Shown: positions 1-6,823, counted from the stretch's first letter. The stretch is DNA of 21,667 nucleotides from an uncultured Porphyromonadaceae bacterium (GCA_905212215.1 CAJMDR010000002.1:1-21667); one strand, 5' to 3'. The notes: generated by a model from the sequence alone, not told the origin. A program made the numbers and translations.

Positions 1-29
1 CGCCACAGGCGGCGTTGGTGCTATGTGTT

Positions 30-299
30 TTAGTCTTGTAAACTGATATAATCCTCAATAATTTTGACAAGCGAATCGCTGCCGGGCTTGACCTCTACAC
101 CCTGCCATCCCAATTCCTTGGCAACCGCTATGTTATAAGGAGAGTCATCAATGAATAATGTTTTCTCCGGATTTATGCCGAACTCTTTGGCAGCTATATC
201 TAAGATTTTCTTATCCGGTTTAGCCACGCGAGCCTCATAAGACTTTACCATGCCCTCGAAATAGTAATTGATGAGCGGAATATAAGGGCCTAAGGCTCC
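30..299 (-). pseudogene. C-terminal remnant of a HAD-superfamily phosphatase
   Basis: The minus strand encodes the second half of a HAD hydrolase. It has the Lys motif (AKPDKKI), then the acidic motif TLFIDDSPYNIAVA, and ends normally at position 30. The family-like frame continues upstream of the first ATG (position 251) through residues resembling YIPLINYYFEG, until a TAA at 306-308. The N-terminal DxDxT nucleophile motif and the cap domain are absent, so the piece cannot be a working phosphatase alone. The break coincides with a promoter-like TAACTTTG box at 301-308 on the same strand, suggesting that a deletion or rearrangement joined new DNA here. A short expressed protein from the ATG at 251 (73 aa) is possible but unlikely to be functional. 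Confidence 0.65.
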
Positions 300-300
300 G

Positions 301-308
301 CAAAGTTA
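301..308 (-). promoter_or_regulatory. Bacteroidetes-type -7 box (TAACTTTG)
   Basis: Read on the minus strand, this matches TAnnTTTG and points into the truncated HAD gene. I see no TTTG -33 element at the usual 19-21 bp distance, so the call is weak. Confidence 0.3.
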
Positions 309-330
309 CAAAAATTTGAGATACATTTCG

Positions 331-338
331 TAAATTTG
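331..338 (+). promoter_or_regulatory. Bacteroidetes-type -7 box (TAAATTTG) for the phosphoesterase gene
   Basis: This exact TAnnTTTG match lies about 60 bp upstream of the ATG at 400. The nearest TTTG (315-318) is too close to be a standard -33 element, so only the -7 box is supported. Confidence 0.4.
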
Positions 339-399
339 CAAACCGAATTTCGAGACGTGTATCTGCTCTGATTTGTTATATTGATAAATATACTGAGTT

Positions 400-1128
400 A
401 TGGCCTATAACAATAATGATATAATTGTCATACCTGATATTCACGGACGTCAGTTCTGGCGCCGTGCCGTTGAACTATATCCCGATGCGGATACAATTTT
501 TCTCGGAGATTACCATGACCCTTATGCGGCAGAGGGAATTACAAATGATGAGTCTCTTGCAAATCTTCGGGAACTCTTTGGCTATGTAAAGAGCCATGAT
601 AATGTGCATCTTCTGATGGGTAATCATGACCTCAACTATTTTGCTGATTTTGGGAAGAAAGTGCGGTATGATGAAGAAAATGCCCGGACAGTTAAATCAT
701 TACTGACAGAAATGTTGCCAAGAATGACTATCGCAACGACACGCATAGTCAGTGGCAAGACCGTTTTCTTCAGCCACAGTCCGGTATTGGTTGATTGGGT
801 AAAAGATGCAGGAGTGTCCGATGATGTTCCGACTCTTGTTAAAACATTGAACGACTCAATCAAGAATCTTGACACTGGTCCGTCAGAAGCCGTGAAGTTA
901 CTCAGATATGTACCTTCATACCGGGGTGGCAAAGCACCTTTCGGCTCTCCGACATGGGCAGATGTGCGCGAACTTGACAATGACGGCAAACAAATTATTG
1001 ACACGATTGACTACTCAATTTTTGCTCATACTCGCGTTAATCTTCCGAGAATAACATCAACGTGGGCGGACCTTGATAGTCAACGAGCATTCCGACTTAC
1101 GCCGGAACTAACGTTTATTGAAATTTAG
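400..1128 (+). CDS. Calcineurin-like metallophosphoesterase
   Basis: The 242-aa product has the ordered metal-binding motifs of the calcineurin-like phosphoesterase fold: PDIHG at residues 12-16 (D13, H15), GDYHD at 36-40, and GNHD at 74-77. Later histidines sit in FSHSP and FAHTR near the C-terminus, as expected for a dinuclear metal centre. There is no signal peptide or membrane segment, so it should be cytosolic. The substrate cannot be told from sequence; relatives act on phosphoprotein, nucleotide or nucleic-acid phosphoesters. It is a single gene with its own -7 box and converges on the Crp/Fnr gene. It is the first of three metallophosphoesterases in this window, and the other two (20049 and 20818) are not obvious close copies of it. 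Confidence 0.88.
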   Translation: MAYNNNDIIVIPDIHGRQFWRRAVELYPDADTIFLGDYHDPYAAEGITNDESLANLRELFGYVKSHDNVHLLMGNHDLNYFADFGKKVRYDEENARTVKSLLTEMLPRMTIATTRIVSGKTVFFSHSPVLVDWVKDAGVSDDVPTLVKTLNDSIKNLDTGPSEAVKLLRYVPSYRGGKAPFGSPTWADVRELDNDGKQIIDTIDYSIFAHTRVNLPRITSTWADLDSQRAFRLTPELTFIEI

Positions 1129-1186
1129 GGAACAGCATCAAAAGTCCTTATCATAAGCTACCAAGGAAAATGAATAAAATTGTGCG

Positions 1187-1762
1187 CTAAACGTTATCCT
1201 TGGCAATTGCCGCCCTTATTCTGCTTAAACTAACCTGTGTTATGCCGAGATACGATGCAATACATCCCAATGGCAGTCGTTGTAATAAATTAGGTTGAGT
1301 ATCAAGAAAGTCCTGATAACGTTCGGTCGCTGTTGAAAGAAGTAAGGTAATAACACGCATTTCAGCATCAAGAAGTTCAGTTTCAGCAAATCTACGTCCC
1401 CAGTTCGCTATATTAATATCCTCCTTGAAAAGGCGTAGCAATACTTCTCTCTTTATAACGTAGAGTTCCGAATCTTCCATGAGTTCCATTGTTTCGTAGC
1501 CGGGTTGGTCTCTTACATAGCCCATCATAGATACAATAGTAGCACCTTCCTCTCCAATCCAGAAAGTAACCTCCTTGCCATCGACAAGAGTATATGCTCT
1601 AACAATGCCTTTTGCTATGAAAAACACATCACGTTCTATCTTGCCTATTTCAAGAACATTATATCCTTTGGGGTAACAGACTCTTTCCATTGACTCACAT
1701 ATTTTGGTCAATGAACTCTCAGGCAGTTTATATCTGCAATCTATTATCTCTTTTATATCCAT
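1187..1762 (-). CDS. Crp/Fnr-family transcriptional regulator
   Basis: The 191-aa product has an N-terminal cyclic-nucleotide-binding-like beta barrel (about residues 20-115, with VFFIAKGIVRAY and GEEGATIVSM). A C-terminal helix-turn-helix follows near residues 165-185 (IASYLGITQVSLSRIR). The usual cAMP-contacting segment with its Arg-Ser/Thr pair is not recognisable, so the ligand is probably not cAMP or is absent, as in many short Bacteroidetes Crp-like proteins. It is transcribed divergently from the SMR exporter across a 145-bp gap with promoter-like boxes on both strands. Regulation of that exporter and of itself is therefore a reasonable inference. Confidence 0.9.
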   Translation of the reverse strand: MDIKEIIDCRYKLPESSLTKICESMERVCYPKGYNVLEIGKIERDVFFIAKGIVRAYTLVDGKEVTFWIGEEGATIVSMMGYVRDQPGYETMELMEDSELYVIKREVLLRLFKEDINIANWGRRFAETELLDAEMRVITLLLSTATERYQDFLDTQPNLLQRLPLGCIASYLGITQVSLSRIRAAIAKDNV

Positions 1763-1907
1763 AGTAACGAGATTGCAAAATTACAAATAATTCAGTACGT
1801 GGTTATTATTTATCAAATGTAAAATATAGTCCGACGCATTCTTGGTAATTTTGCACTCGGAATTGAAATTAACAGAACACAAATAAAAATCGCATATAAT
1901 TTATTGT
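1763..1907. promoter_or_regulatory. Divergent promoter region between crp/fnr-like gene and SMR exporter
   Basis: A TAATTTTG box faces left at 1776-1783 and an identical TAATTTTG faces right at 1846-1853; both match TAnnTTTG. Between them lies a 7-bp inverted repeat AAATAAT-N13-ATTATTT (1785-1791 and 1805-1811) that could be an operator. No clear -33 TTTG is seen at standard spacing on either strand. Confidence 0.4.
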
Positions 1908-2234
1908 ATGAACTGGATCTTTTTACTTCTTGCAGGACTGTTTGAAGTCAGTCTTGCGTTTTGCTTAGGCAAGACCAAAACATCTGTTGGTACTGAATTT
2001 TATTGTTGGGGTGCAGGTTTCCTCATGTCAACGGTTCTTAGTATGTATCTGTTAGCCAAAGCTGTCCAGACATTGCCTATAGGTACAGCCTATGCTATTT
2101 GGACTGGTATTGGTGCAGTAGGCACAGTCATCATGGGGATAGTTTTTTTTAAAGAACCCGCTACTCCGATACGACTATTCTTCATCTTCACGTTGATTGC
2201 ATCTATAATCGGTCTGAAGCTTGTAACAAACTGA
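1908..2234 (+). CDS. Small multidrug resistance (SMR) exporter, Gdx/SugE-like
   Basis: This is a 108-aa protein of the usual SMR length with four hydrophobic helices. The essential proton- and substrate-binding glutamate is E13 (LAGLFEVSLA). The block LPIGTAYAIWTGIGAVGTVIMG in helix 3 is the signature of the SugE/Gdx branch rather than EmrE. Characterised Gdx proteins are dual-topology inner-membrane dimers that export guanidinium and some quaternary ammonium ions in exchange for protons. No guanidine riboswitch could be recognised in the short upstream region. The divergent Crp/Fnr gene is the likely regulator. Assignment to the family is firm; guanidinium as substrate is inferred from the motif. 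Confidence 0.9.
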   Translation: MNWIFLLLAGLFEVSLAFCLGKTKTSVGTEFYCWGAGFLMSTVLSMYLLAKAVQTLPIGTAYAIWTGIGAVGTVIMGIVFFKEPATPIRLFFIFTLIASIIGLKLVTN

Positions 2235-2551
2235 AGCATTTAAGCTATAACCCTGCTTTTAGGCAGACAATCAATGTAATGGCTTATAAATGCAGGTCGA
2301 AGAAATGGGTGGCATAAGTGCCACCCATTTCTGTGTGATGAAACCGGAATATTTCAGAACCTTCATTATCTATCAGCAACCTAATGTTGTGCTCTTTGTC
2401 CATGTGTTTGATAAATATATCAATATCGTTGTGGATACACGACTCAAAGCAGACCGAGGCATCCACATACTAGCCACATTTAATGCAGTTCAGCATGTAT
2501 TTTGAGCGAAACAAAGATATTATTTCAACCACATGATTTCTTTTCCATCAA
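2235..2551. other. Intergenic stretch between convergent genes; no supported gene
   Basis: Apart from the palindrome at 2301-2332, I see no convincing gene in these 317 bp. Short open frames occur on both strands (2284-2466 and 2290-2505). They overlap each other, run through the palindrome and resemble no family I know; the minus-strand one would need a GTG start directly after a stop codon. It may be decayed coding sequence. Confidence 0.5.
2301..2332. terminator. Perfect 14-bp inverted repeat, possible bidirectional terminator
   Basis: Left arm 2301-2314 (AGAAATGGGTGGCA), loop TAAG, right arm 2319-2332, with no mismatch. It lies between the convergent SMR and HAD genes, where a two-way terminator is expected. 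There is no T-tract on either side, so intrinsic termination would be non-canonical. Confidence 0.5.
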
Positions 2552-3196
2552 TCAGAGAATATTTTTAAGATTAGCGAATGAGCCAATAATGTAGTCAGCA
2601 CCTGCATTTTGCAGTTCGGCTATAGTTCCATTTCCGTATGTCACACCTGTAGTCTTGCACCCTGCTGACTTACCCATAAGGATGTCTACGCCGGCATCGC
2701 CAACAACGAGAGTCTCGTTGGCTTGCCACCCCATTAGGTTGGAAATAGTGAGAACTGGTTCGGGGGATGGTTTTCCGTTCTTGACGTTGTCACCACCAAT
2801 AATCATGTCAAACAGAGTCGACATTTTCAAACTGTTGACTATTTCTTCAAGCGAGAACCTGTGTCGGCTACTCGCAATTGCCAAATTATATCCGCTGTCT
2901 TTCAATTCCGTCAGCGTTTCGGGCACTCCTTCAAATGGAATAATTGCGCCCGGGGTATTATACGTCTTGAAGAGGCGCTGGTATGTCTTAGTGTATATCT
3001 CGCCAAGACCCGCTCTATCAGGAAACAGTTTTGACGGAATTTCATGTAATCTTAACCCGATAGTCGATTTGCATTCTTCGCGTGAAGGAGCCGGCAGATC
3101 AAGTTCTTTGAATGTTGCAAACATAGTTGCAAGAATGACTGGTGCTGTATCTACAAGAGTACCATCGAAATCAAATATTATGTTCTTAATCATCAT
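2552..3196 (-). CDS. HAD-family hydrolase, phosphoglycolate phosphatase-like
   Basis: The 214-aa product is a complete HAD subfamily I phosphatase. It has the nucleophile motif DFDGTLVDT (D9 and D11), an alpha-helical cap domain (about residues 18-85), motif II serine in IASSRH, the conserved Lys in NGKPSPEP, and motif III GDAGVDI. This layout fits Gph/PGMB-type phosphatases acting on small phosphorylated metabolites in the cytosol; the exact substrate is unknown. It is the last gene of a minus-strand cluster, 19 bp after the broken tautomerase and downstream of hxlR, so it is probably controlled by that regulator. The ATG at 3196 is followed by another Met and either could be used. Confidence 0.9.
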   Translation of the reverse strand: MMIKNIIFDFDGTLVDTAPVILATMFATFKELDLPAPSREECKSTIGLRLHEIPSKLFPDRAGLGEIYTKTYQRLFKTYNTPGAIIPFEGVPETLTELKDSGYNLAIASSRHRFSLEEIVNSLKMSTLFDMIIGGDNVKNGKPSPEPVLTISNLMGWQANETLVVGDAGVDILMGKSAGCKTTGVTYGNGTIAELQNAGADYIIGSFANLKNIL

Positions 3197-3215
3197 CTTT
3201 TAATTAAAGTTCACT

Positions 3216-3417
3216 TTATCCCTTGTAGTTGCGTTTTATCTCGTCGATTGATTTGCCGCCGATACTGAAATTCTCATCTGGCAGTTCCTTGATGGTGACA
3301 GTGAAGAACTACTCCGGAATATGGGGTTATCTCGGAGGCTGTTGAAGTAAGTCGTTCAATCAACAGCTTCTTTTGTTCAGCGGTCAGTTTGCCGCTCTCT
3401 ATTGATATGTAAGGCAT
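3216..3417 (-). pseudogene. 4-oxalocrotonate tautomerase-family gene, frameshift plus nonsense
   Basis: From the ATG at 3415-3417 the frame reads MPYISIESGKLTAEQKKLLI and onward, with the catalytic Pro1 and early beta strand typical of 4-OT-family tautomerases. It then runs out of frame. Removing one base from the run of four G/C at 3323-3326 restores the family pattern. That frame still meets a TAG at 3309-3311 where relatives usually have Glu, then continues FFTVTIKELPDENFSIGGKS to a normal stop at 3216. The span is 202 bp, one base more than the 67 codons of a 66-residue enzyme. Two independent lesions argue for a true pseudogene rather than a single sequencing error. Its start lies 2 bp after the hxlR stop, so it was the middle gene of the operon. 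Confidence 0.8.
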
Positions 3418-3419
3418 TT

Positions 3420-3773
3420 TTAGTTATAAGACTTTTGGCGGTTTGACATTATGGTATCAAAGTTGGCGCGACCCCAGTTGATGAGGGCTTCGACGTGTGG
3501 TAAAAGGGTTCTACCGAAGTCAGTGACGGAATATTCCGTGCGGGGCGGCACGTCCGGGAACAATTCGCGGCGGATTATGCCATCGGCGGTCAGTTGGCGG
3601 AGCACCTGCGACAGCACCTTCTCCGATACCGACGGGATGTTGCGGTACAGCTCATTGAAGCGCACCGGTTCGTTCTCGGAAATCTTCACGAGAACCACCA
3701 ACGCCCACTTGTTGCCGAGCCATTCGAGCATCGGGGCTGCTTTACAATACTCGTAGTCTAATTTTTTTGCCAT
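3420..3773 (-). CDS. HxlR-family winged-helix transcriptional regulator
   Basis: The 117-aa product has the HxlR pattern: an N-terminal Cys (YCKAAPMLEWLGNKW), the winged helix-turn-helix with RFNELYRNIPSVSEKVLSQV at about residues 38-57, and the wing region PRTEYSVTDFGRTLLP. Members are small DNA-binding dimers, often sensing electrophiles or oxidants through the N-terminal Cys and controlling neighbouring detoxification enzymes. Here it heads a minus-strand operon with a tautomerase pseudogene and a HAD hydrolase. It is divergent from a radical SAM gene, with candidate operator repeats at 3820-3844. Family assignment is firm; the signal is unknown. Confidence 0.92.
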   Translation of the reverse strand: MAKKLDYEYCKAAPMLEWLGNKWALVVLVKISENEPVRFNELYRNIPSVSEKVLSQVLRQLTADGIIRRELFPDVPPRTEYSVTDFGRTLLPHVEALINWGRANFDTIMSNRQKSYN

Positions 3774-3819
3774 ATCAGGTTATGCAAAAAAGGTTGATAT
3801 CGAGTAAAACAAACTTTTA

Positions 3820-3844
3820 GGTAAGGGTCAAACCTCTTGGTAAG
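3820..3844. promoter_or_regulatory. Direct repeat GGTAAG x2, candidate HxlR operator
   Basis: GGTAAG occurs at 3820-3825 and 3839-3844, 19 bp start to start (about two helical turns), in the short space between hxlR and the divergent radical SAM promoter. Assigning it to HxlR rests on position only. Confidence 0.3.
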
Positions 3845-3846
3845 TT

Positions 3847-3878
3847 ATTGCTTCCGCTCTGATAATCACCTAATTTTG
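3847..3878 (+). promoter_or_regulatory. Promoter of the radical SAM gene
   Basis: A -7 box TAATTTTG at 3871-3878 is preceded by ATTG (3847-3850, near TTTG) at exactly 20 bp spacing. It lies inside the longest open frame that starts at 3837. This is the main reason for placing the true start at 3909. Confidence 0.55.
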
Positions 3879-3908
3879 CGTTACAAAATTAACAAAAAAT
3901 ATCGAGAT

Positions 3909-4802
3909 ATGCTATATCCTGAACTACATTTCACCGGGCAGGTGTGGCGACCGCCATACGAGGCCAGTTCCCAGCTCCTGCAACTGACCTCCGGCTGCGC
4001 ATGGCACAAATGCAAGTTTTGCAGTCTCTACCACGGCACACCCTTCCGAATGTCGCCTCTTTCAGAGGTGGAGGAAGACCTTAAAGTCATCCGGCAATGG
4101 CAACCACGCGCACGGCGGATCTATCTCACCGGAGCAAACCCTTTCGCATTGAGTTATAACAAGCTAATGGACGTGGCTCTGCTGTTGAGAAAATATCTGC
4201 CTCACATGGTGTCGTTCGGAATGTTCGCCCGTGTCACGGACATAACGCCCAAGTCGGTTGAAGAACTGAGGAATCTCCATCATCTGAAACTCGACAGCAT
4301 CAACATCGGCATCGAGACCGCCCATGACCCGACACTGGAGCGGATGAACAAAGGCTACCACGCCTCCGACATTCTCGAACAACTGACAAAACTCGACGAG
4401 GCCGGAATTCGTTACAACGTGTTCTATCTCAACGGACTCGGAGGCAAGGGAAATGGCGAAGCCAGCGCAATTGCCACTGCCGATGTCTTGAACCAACTTT
4501 ATCCGTGCATCATCAACATCGTATCCTTGACCATATTTTCGGAATCACAATTGTATCAAGAGGTCATAGACGGAACTTATGTGGAAGAGCCGGAAATCGA
4601 AAGACTGATGGAGATGCGGACACTCATAGACCGACTGAAGATAAAGGTCAATCTGCTTGGCCACCACGTTTCTAATACGGTACCAATCACGGGCGCATTG
4701 CCTGACGACAAAGCTGCGATACTCCGAGAATTTGATAAGGCGATAGCAGAGTTCCCGGAAGAGGAACTGAAAGCTTATCGCAGCAGGATATGGCATCTCT
4801 GA
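3909..4802 (+). CDS. Radical SAM protein with CX4CX2C cluster motif
   Basis: The product is 297 aa from the ATG at 3909; an upstream in-frame ATG at 3837 precedes the promoter and is unlikely. Cysteines C30, C35 and C38 in SGCAWHKCKFCSLY form a CX4CX2C motif. This differs from the textbook CX3CX2C by one residue but is a recognised variant among COG1032/Elp3-like radical SAM proteins. The triose-phosphate-barrel features follow: YLTGANPF, the SINIGIET segment (GE-like motif) and LNGLGGKG. It should bind a 4Fe-4S cluster and cleave S-adenosylmethionine, but the substrate cannot be deduced. No B12-binding or SPASM domain is visible. It is monocistronic, with a terminator directly downstream, and divergent from hxlR. 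Confidence 0.85.
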   Translation: MLYPELHFTGQVWRPPYEASSQLLQLTSGCAWHKCKFCSLYHGTPFRMSPLSEVEEDLKVIRQWQPRARRIYLTGANPFALSYNKLMDVALLLRKYLPHMVSFGMFARVTDITPKSVEELRNLHHLKLDSINIGIETAHDPTLERMNKGYHASDILEQLTKLDEAGIRYNVFYLNGLGGKGNGEASAIATADVLNQLYPCIINIVSLTIFSESQLYQEVIDGTYVEEPEIERLMEMRTLIDRLKIKVNLLGHHVSNTVPITGALPDDKAAILREFDKAIAEFPEEELKAYRSRIWHL

Positions 4803-4821
4803 AGACTCCAATCCTGCTTCC

Positions 4822-4849
4822 AGCCTGCTCATTTTGGGCAGGCTTTCTT
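4822..4849 (+). terminator. Intrinsic terminator after the radical SAM gene
   Basis: Stem 4822-4830 pairs with 4836-4844 (AGCCTGC/GCAGGCT extended by one G-T and one C-G pair), with a 5-nt loop, followed by TTCTT. Confidence 0.7.
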
Positions 4850-4872
4850 ATGCTTATCTGCCCGATTTTTAG

Positions 4873-4880
4873 TAAATTTG
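4873..4880 (+). promoter_or_regulatory. -7 box TAAATTTG for the HU operon
   Basis: Exact TAnnTTTG match 40 bp before the ATG at 4921. No clear -33 TTTG was found at standard spacing. Confidence 0.45.
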
Positions 4881-4920
4881 CATTTGAAAAACTAATCAAA
4901 TCCAATATAATACAGACAAT

Positions 4921-5196
4921 ATGACTAAAGCAGATATAGTTAACGAGATAGCAAGAACGACCGGCATTGACAAAGCTGCTGTTCTCTCGGTGGTTGAACA
5001 ATTTATGACGGTGGTCAAGGACAGTCTCGCACACGGCGGGAACGTGTATCTCCGTGGATTCGGCTCATTCATCGTAAAGACCCGTGCCGAGAAGACTGCC
5101 CGCAACATCAGCAAGAATACTACCATCATAATCCCGGCTCACAATATTCCGGCGTTCAAACCCGCCAACTCCTTCAAGGAAGAAGTCGCAAAATAA
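4921..5196 (+). CDS. HU/IHF-family DNA-binding protein
   Basis: The 91-aa product has the complete HU fold. The helical N-terminus (TKADIVNEIARTTGIDKAAV) is followed by the conserved GFGSF turn at about residues 46-50. The beta-arm carries basic residues (KTRAEKTARNIS) with the tip proline in IIIPAHNIPAFKP. It should bind and bend DNA as a dimer in the nucleoid. It opens a four-gene operon: its stop overlaps the next ATG (TAATG at 5194-5198). An HU copy fused to a small-protein/nuclease operon suggests a dedicated architectural role for mobile or defence DNA, but that is inference; Bacteroidetes carry many such paralogues. Confidence 0.93.
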   Translation: MTKADIVNEIARTTGIDKAAVLSVVEQFMTVVKDSLAHGGNVYLRGFGSFIVKTRAEKTARNISKNTTIIIPAHNIPAFKPANSFKEEVAK

Positions 5197-5438
5197 TGAA
5201 ACTGAACACAACCGCGAGAAAGGCTATATCGGCAATCCTATTGTTATTGCTGATGTCTGGATTGTATGGAGCGTTTATAGCCATATGCAACCAGTATCTG
5301 CGACGTCATGACCTCGTTTCGTCGATAAGCAAATTTGTCCTAATCGTCTTGTTGGTAATGGGGTTCAATCTTATTTACAGATGGTTCAGCAGAAGGATTG
5401 ATGATTTATCCAAGAAAGAAGCAGATTATGGAAAATGA
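5196..5438 (+). CDS. Small membrane protein with two predicted helices
   Basis: The 80-aa product has hydrophobic segments at about residues 9-32 (AISAILLLLLMSGLYGAFIA) and 43-65 (ISKFVLIVLLVMGFNLIY). A basic loop (YLRRHD) lies between them, and the tail is charged (WFSRRIDDLSKKEADYG). I do not recognise a family. The start overlaps the HU stop, and the end overlaps the next gene by 11 bp, so translation is probably coupled. In its context it could tether a partner to the membrane or be an effector; nothing in the sequence decides between these. Confidence 0.7.
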   Translation: MKLNTTARKAISAILLLLLMSGLYGAFIAICNQYLRRHDLVSSISKFVLIVLLVMGFNLIYRWFSRRIDDLSKKEADYGK

Positions 5439-5577
5439 GTATGAAGAATACGGCGAAAATCCCGTTGGAGGTATGATGACTGATTATGATTATCACCTCA
5501 ACACTGGCGAATTGCCGGAACTATTCGATGAAGAATCAGTTGACGATTTCATCGCCAACCTCAATGACTGGGATTGA
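5428..5577 (+). CDS. Very acidic 49-aa protein, unknown family
   Basis: An ATG at 5428 opens a 49-codon frame ending in TGA at 5575-5577, one base before the ATG of the nuclease-like gene. The product has 9 Glu and 7 Asp but no Lys or Arg, which is extreme even for small proteins. It carries motifs such as LPELFDEESVDDFIANLNDWD at its end. It overlaps the membrane-protein gene by 11 bp. The tight packing supports it as a real gene and argues against longer versions of the downstream gene that would read over it. Such charge is seen in DNA-mimic proteins and in some nuclease inhibitors, so an inhibitor of the next gene product is one possibility. No family was recognised. Confidence 0.7.
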   Translation: MENEYEEYGENPVGGMMTDYDYHLNTGELPELFDEESVDDFIANLNDWD

Positions 5578-5578
5578 A

Positions 5579-6823
5579 ATGACCAAAATATACAGTAGCA
5601 GATCTGAGTTCTTTGAAGGCAGGATTAGGCAAATGGCACAAGAAATTGCCAAACTGCCTAAGAGCGACGTATTAAATATTGACGAGGATGAATACATTGA
5701 CTACCTTGAAAGTAAGTTCAGTCTTACACCTATCAAGGTAAATCGCGATATGGAAGAAATTCGTGAACCTCGAAAAATACAGAGAGAGGCACAATGTGAC
5801 CCATATACTGCGGCAATGTATGGATACCGACGAAATTCCAGAGTTGTTTATGAAGGGTACGAGATAAAAGTTTCTTATCCTTTCGAGGGCGATGCGGTAT
5901 TGTTTTTCATTCGTCCAAATACATTCACAATCGGAGGAGCTTCGGCAAAACAAATCCACGTCGATGAGAGCACAGGGAGACTTATTCTAACATTTGAATG
6001 TTGGGATAATAATCCCGAACAATTTAACCGAGATAAAGTCAAAGCCTTCGACAATGAGATAGGCCCATTATTGACAATAAATCCAGAAGTAGAGCAATTT
6101 AACTCCAACTTGCGCTCAAGAATTGTCTCAGAATTTCAAAAGAGGAAAGACGAATGTCTATCAGAAAACGCTTTCTTTCGAGCAATCAATGTCCGGTCCA
6201 CTGATGTCCCATACAAAGTGCCTGTGCCGACGGTAAAGAAAAAACACGTACCACACCCTCAGGTGAAAAGGCAAGAGTATAAGACATATCCGTCAATGGA
6301 TGATAAAATGTATGTGGATATACTTCAGACGCTCTATCGTGCCGGGCAAGCGATGGAACGTAAGCCAAGCACATATATAAACAAAGATGAAGAGGCTCTC
6401 AGGGATTTATTCATTTTCAGGCTTGAAGATCGTTATGACTCAGCAACCGTAACAGGCGAAACATTCAACTTCGGAGGGAAAACGGATATATGCTTAAAGG
6501 ACTCTGCCACCAATGCCAACCTCTTTATTGCTGAATGTAAAATCTGGCGCGGTGCTAAGGCTTTCAGCGAGGCTATTGACCAGTTGTTTGACAGGTATCT
6601 GACCGTCAGAGACTCAAAGGTTGCCCTTATGTTTTTTGTTGCCGGAAACGAATTCAACTCAGTCCTGACGACCATAAAGCAGGAGGCCCCGAAACACAAG
6701 TATTTTGTTTCGTACAAAGGAGAACGAGAGAAATCTTCCTTTAGCTATATATTCCATCTCCCCACCGACCCGGAGCAGAAGGTTTTCTTTGAGATTATGG
6801 CATTTCATTTCCCCAAGGCCTGA
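5579..6823 (+). CDS. Protein with C-terminal PD-(D/E)XK nuclease-like domain
   Basis: The product is 414 aa from the ATG at 5579; an in-frame ATG at 5486 is rejected because it would overlap the 49-aa gene almost completely. The C-terminal third has FGGKTDICLKD, then LFIAECKIWRGAKAF and a helix AIDQLFDRYL. D303, E319 and K321 therefore form the D-x15-E-x-K pattern of the PD-(D/E)XK fold, with the preceding helix containing a conserved-looking Glu (KDEEALRDLF). The first 250 residues are unrecognised, and residues around 218-240 are a Lys/Pro-rich linker. The likely role is a DNA- or RNA-cleaving effector, possibly in defence. It is the last gene of the HU operon and sits directly upstream of a Type I RM operon. 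The nuclease assignment is by motif only. Confidence 0.7.
   Translation: MTKIYSSRSEFFEGRIRQMAQEIAKLPKSDVLNIDEDEYIDYLESKFSLTPIKVNRDMEEIREPRKIQREAQCDPYTAAMYGYRRNSRVVYEGYEIKVSYPFEGDAVLFFIRPNTFTIGGASAKQIHVDESTGRLILTFECWDNNPEQFNRDKVKAFDNEIGPLLTINPEVEQFNSNLRSRIVSEFQKRKDECLSENAFFRAINVRSTDVPYKVPVPTVKKKHVPHPQVKRQEYKTYPSMDDKMYVDILQTLYRAGQAMERKPSTYINKDEEALRDLFIFRLEDRYDSATVTGETFNFGGKTDICLKDSATNANLFIAECKIWRGAKAFSEAIDQLFDRYLTVRDSKVALMFFVAGNEFNSVLTTIKQEAPKHKYFVSYKGEREKSSFSYIFHLPTDPEQKVFFEIMAFHFPKA

Noticed and set aside
2284..2505. Short overlapping open frames on both strands (60 and 71 codons)
   Set aside because: They overlap each other and the perfect palindrome; the minus-strand one needs a GTG right after a stop. 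No family resemblance.
3837..3908. 24-residue N-terminal extension of the radical SAM protein
   Set aside because: A promoter with correct 20-bp spacing lies inside this stretch, so it would not be transcribed from that promoter.
5486..5578. N-terminal extension of the nuclease-like protein
   Set aside because: It would overlap the 49-aa acidic gene almost fully; the ATG at 5579, one base after that gene's stop, fits the operon.
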